Part shown: piece by piece, positions 5,560 to 6,833 of the stretch
Position numbering within the stretch: position 1 is the first letter of the stretch
Layout: each line of letters begins with the position of its first letter
Source of the DNA: Pseudomonadota bacterium
GTDB taxonomy: Bacteria > Pseudomonadota > Alphaproteobacteria > Acetobacterales > Acetobacteraceae
NCBI GenBank assembly: GCA_021808185.1
Contig: JAKBCB010000196.1
Location: forward strand, 1 to 6,833
Direction: 5' to 3'
Length of the DNA stretch: 6,833 nucleotides
Translations under genes and position numbers: made by a program
The notes under the pieces: model-generated
What the model saw: the letters and a program-made list of their open reading frames with translations, nothing else
Databases searched by the model: none
Told to the model about the DNA's origin: nothing

Positions 5560-6833
5560 TCAGGTCGCCGCTCCGTGGCCCGCGCGGATCAGGCGGACGG
5601 CTTGCAGCGTCAGATGCGAGTGGCACCGAACGCAGCCGGCGCGATGCGCCGCCGCCACCACGCGGAACAGCCGGCCCCGGCCCGGCTGGCCGGGCATGGC
5701 GGCCGGGACGAAGCGCAGGTACGGGCGCGGGTCGATGCCGCGCCACAGGAAATGGTCGAGCGCCGCGTGCAGCAGCTTGCCGTGGCCGCGTTCCAGCAGC
5801 CCCTCGATAAAGCGGGCGGCGACCTTGGCGAAGGTCAGGCCCTGCGGTGTCACCGTCAGCATCACATGCGCCATCGCATGCCCGATTTCGTCGCGGGCAT
5901 AGCGGATCGCGGCGTCGAACCCTTTGGCGAAGCGGCGGTAGGCGCGGGTGGAGTGCATGTGCACGTCGTCGAATGCCGCCTCCACCTCGGTGCGGGTCCA
6001 GCCGCGCGCGTCGGCCTCCTCCGGCAGCAGGCCCTCGGCGACCAGGGTTTCCTGGTAGATCTCCACCAGGATGTCGAAGATCGCGCCGATCAGCGGTTGC
6101 GCGATGGCGTGCTGGTTGCGGCCCTGGCCGGTCGGGTCGATCCATGTGCCGTCCGGCGCCATGGTGATCCCGGCCACGTCCGCCATGGTCTCGGTGTTGG
6201 AGGCGAGGCGGATCTGCGTGTGCGGCGAGGTCTCGGCGAAACGGTTGACCAGATTGAGCACATACAGGTTGCCCTGCGTCTCCTCCAGGAGCCGCGGCAG
6301 CACCGAGGGAAAGTGCATCAGCGCGATCAGCGCCACGAGGTCGGAAAACGCCTCGTGAAACGCGAGGAACGGCACGCCGACCTGTTCCGCGTCCGGCACG
6401 CCGACCATGGCGAACAGGATCTGGTGGCCGGTCTCGTGCGCGATCACGTCGAAGTTCAGCGCGAAGGGCTGCATCGCGCCGTGCGGGCCGCGCCACAGCC
6501 CAGTCTCCAGGAAGCCCGGGCCGCTCTGCGCGTTGTTCCAGTCGAGCAGCGGAATCAGCTCCATTCTCGGGTATTCCGCGGCGCTCGCCCAGACGATGCG
6601 GCGGTGCAGATAGTGCTGCCAGATGTCCAGCGTGTGGCGGACCGAACCGTACAGATGCGCGGCGAGGAATTGCGGTGTGCCGAACGCGATGTGGTCGAAA
6701 TTCCCCTCGGCGTCGGGCATGGCGGGGGGGAGTAGCGCGCCCTGGTACGGCGGCGTGTAGGCGGGCGGATTGTAGGGGGCCGGCTTGTCGGCGGCGTCCG
6801 CGACGTAAAGTTCCGGGTCGGACGGGCCAGGGC
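5560..6833 (-). CDS. Gluzincin-like zinc metallopeptidase family protein, N-terminus beyond the window (partial)
   Basis: The frame stays open through the right edge, so the ATG at 6718-6720 is probably internal. The 37 codons upstream of it read without a stop and include a Pro/Tyr-rich stretch, APYNPPAYTPPYQG. Numbering from that ATG, HETGH (95-99) is an HExxH zinc site. HEAFSD (122-127) supplies a likely third ligand, Glu123, 23 residues after the second His, the arrangement of M4/M36-type gluzincins (HExxH...E). Conserved-looking context includes NFDVIAHE (89-96), WNNAQSG (61-67) and NQHAIAQPL (202-210), whose His204 could be a transition-state residue. The C-terminus contains GCVRCHSH (362-369), a CxxCH motif, and the gene stops at TGA (5560-5562). 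An N-terminal signal cannot be assessed. The fold class is well supported by motifs; proteolytic activity, substrate and localisation are unknown. Confidence 0.82.
   Translation of the reverse strand, partial: PGPSDPELYVADAADKPAPYNPPAYTPPYQGALLPPAMPDAEGNFDHIAFGTPQFLAAHLYGSVRHTLDIWQHYLHRRIVWASAAEYPRMELIPLLDWNNAQSGPGFLETGLWRGPHGAMQPFALNFDVIAHETGHQILFAMVGVPDAEQVGVPFLAFHEAFSDLVALIALMHFPSVLPRLLEETQGNLYVLNLVNRFAETSPHTQIRLASNTETMADVAGITMAPDGTWIDPTGQGRNQHAIAQPLIGAIFDILVEIYQETLVAEGLLPEEADARGWTRTEVEAAFDDVHMHSTRAYRRFAKGFDAAIRYARDEIGHAMAHVMLTVTPQGLTFAKVAARFIEGLLERGHGKLLHAALDHFLWRGIDPRPYLRFVPAAMPGQPGRGRLFRVVAAAHRAGCVRCHSHLTLQAVRLIRAGHGAAT

Noticed and set aside
5435..6496. Alternative minus-strand frame overlapping the metallopeptidase-like gene
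   Set aside because: It is Arg/Pro/Ala-rich without motifs and overlaps the frame carrying HETGH and HEAFSD. It reads as a frame shadow.

Overview
This is GC-rich bacterial chromosomal DNA with dense, mostly co-directional genes, short intergenic gaps and a Tat-exported sugar-binding protein. Together with long antisense shadow ORFs, these traits fit an alphaproteobacterium. That is an inference from composition and gene style; no taxonomic marker gene is present.

Layout from left to right. (1) Positions 1-59 hold the last codons of a plus-strand rhodanese-domain protein. (2) Positions 26-1225 (+) encode a HI0933/YhiN-family FAD-dependent oxidoreductase whose start overlaps or abuts the rhodanese stop. 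(3) Its stop converges, with a 1-bp gap, on a minus-strand three-gene sugar-type ABC importer operon. In transcription order this is a Tat-signal periplasmic binding protein (4786-3761), a duplicated-domain ATPase of the RbsA/XylG/MglA type (3750-2236), and an RbsC-type permease (2222-1227). Gaps are 10 and 13 bp. A GC-rich imperfect hairpin spans the two convergent stop codons. (4) The 134-bp leader at 4787-4920 carries a strong ribosome binding site, a weak promoter-like pair and several short overlapping palindromes. These look like operator sites for the transporter operon. (5) Positions 5457-4921 (-) encode a 178-residue protein of unknown function ending in four perfect GRGQLV hexapeptides. 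(6) Upstream of it, from 5560 to the right edge (-), is the C-terminal part of a gluzincin-like zinc metallopeptidase with HETGH plus a downstream HEAFSD. Its frame stays open through the window edge, and it ends with a CxxCH motif.

How they work together. The binding protein, ATPase and permease form a complete high-affinity importer, probably for a monosaccharide or polyol. The substrate cannot be read from the sequence, and no catabolic gene lies next to it in this window. The metallopeptidase-like gene and the small repeat-tailed protein are in the same orientation, 102 bp apart. They may form a functional pair and are the least understood part of the window. The rhodanese and flavoprotein genes look translationally coupled.
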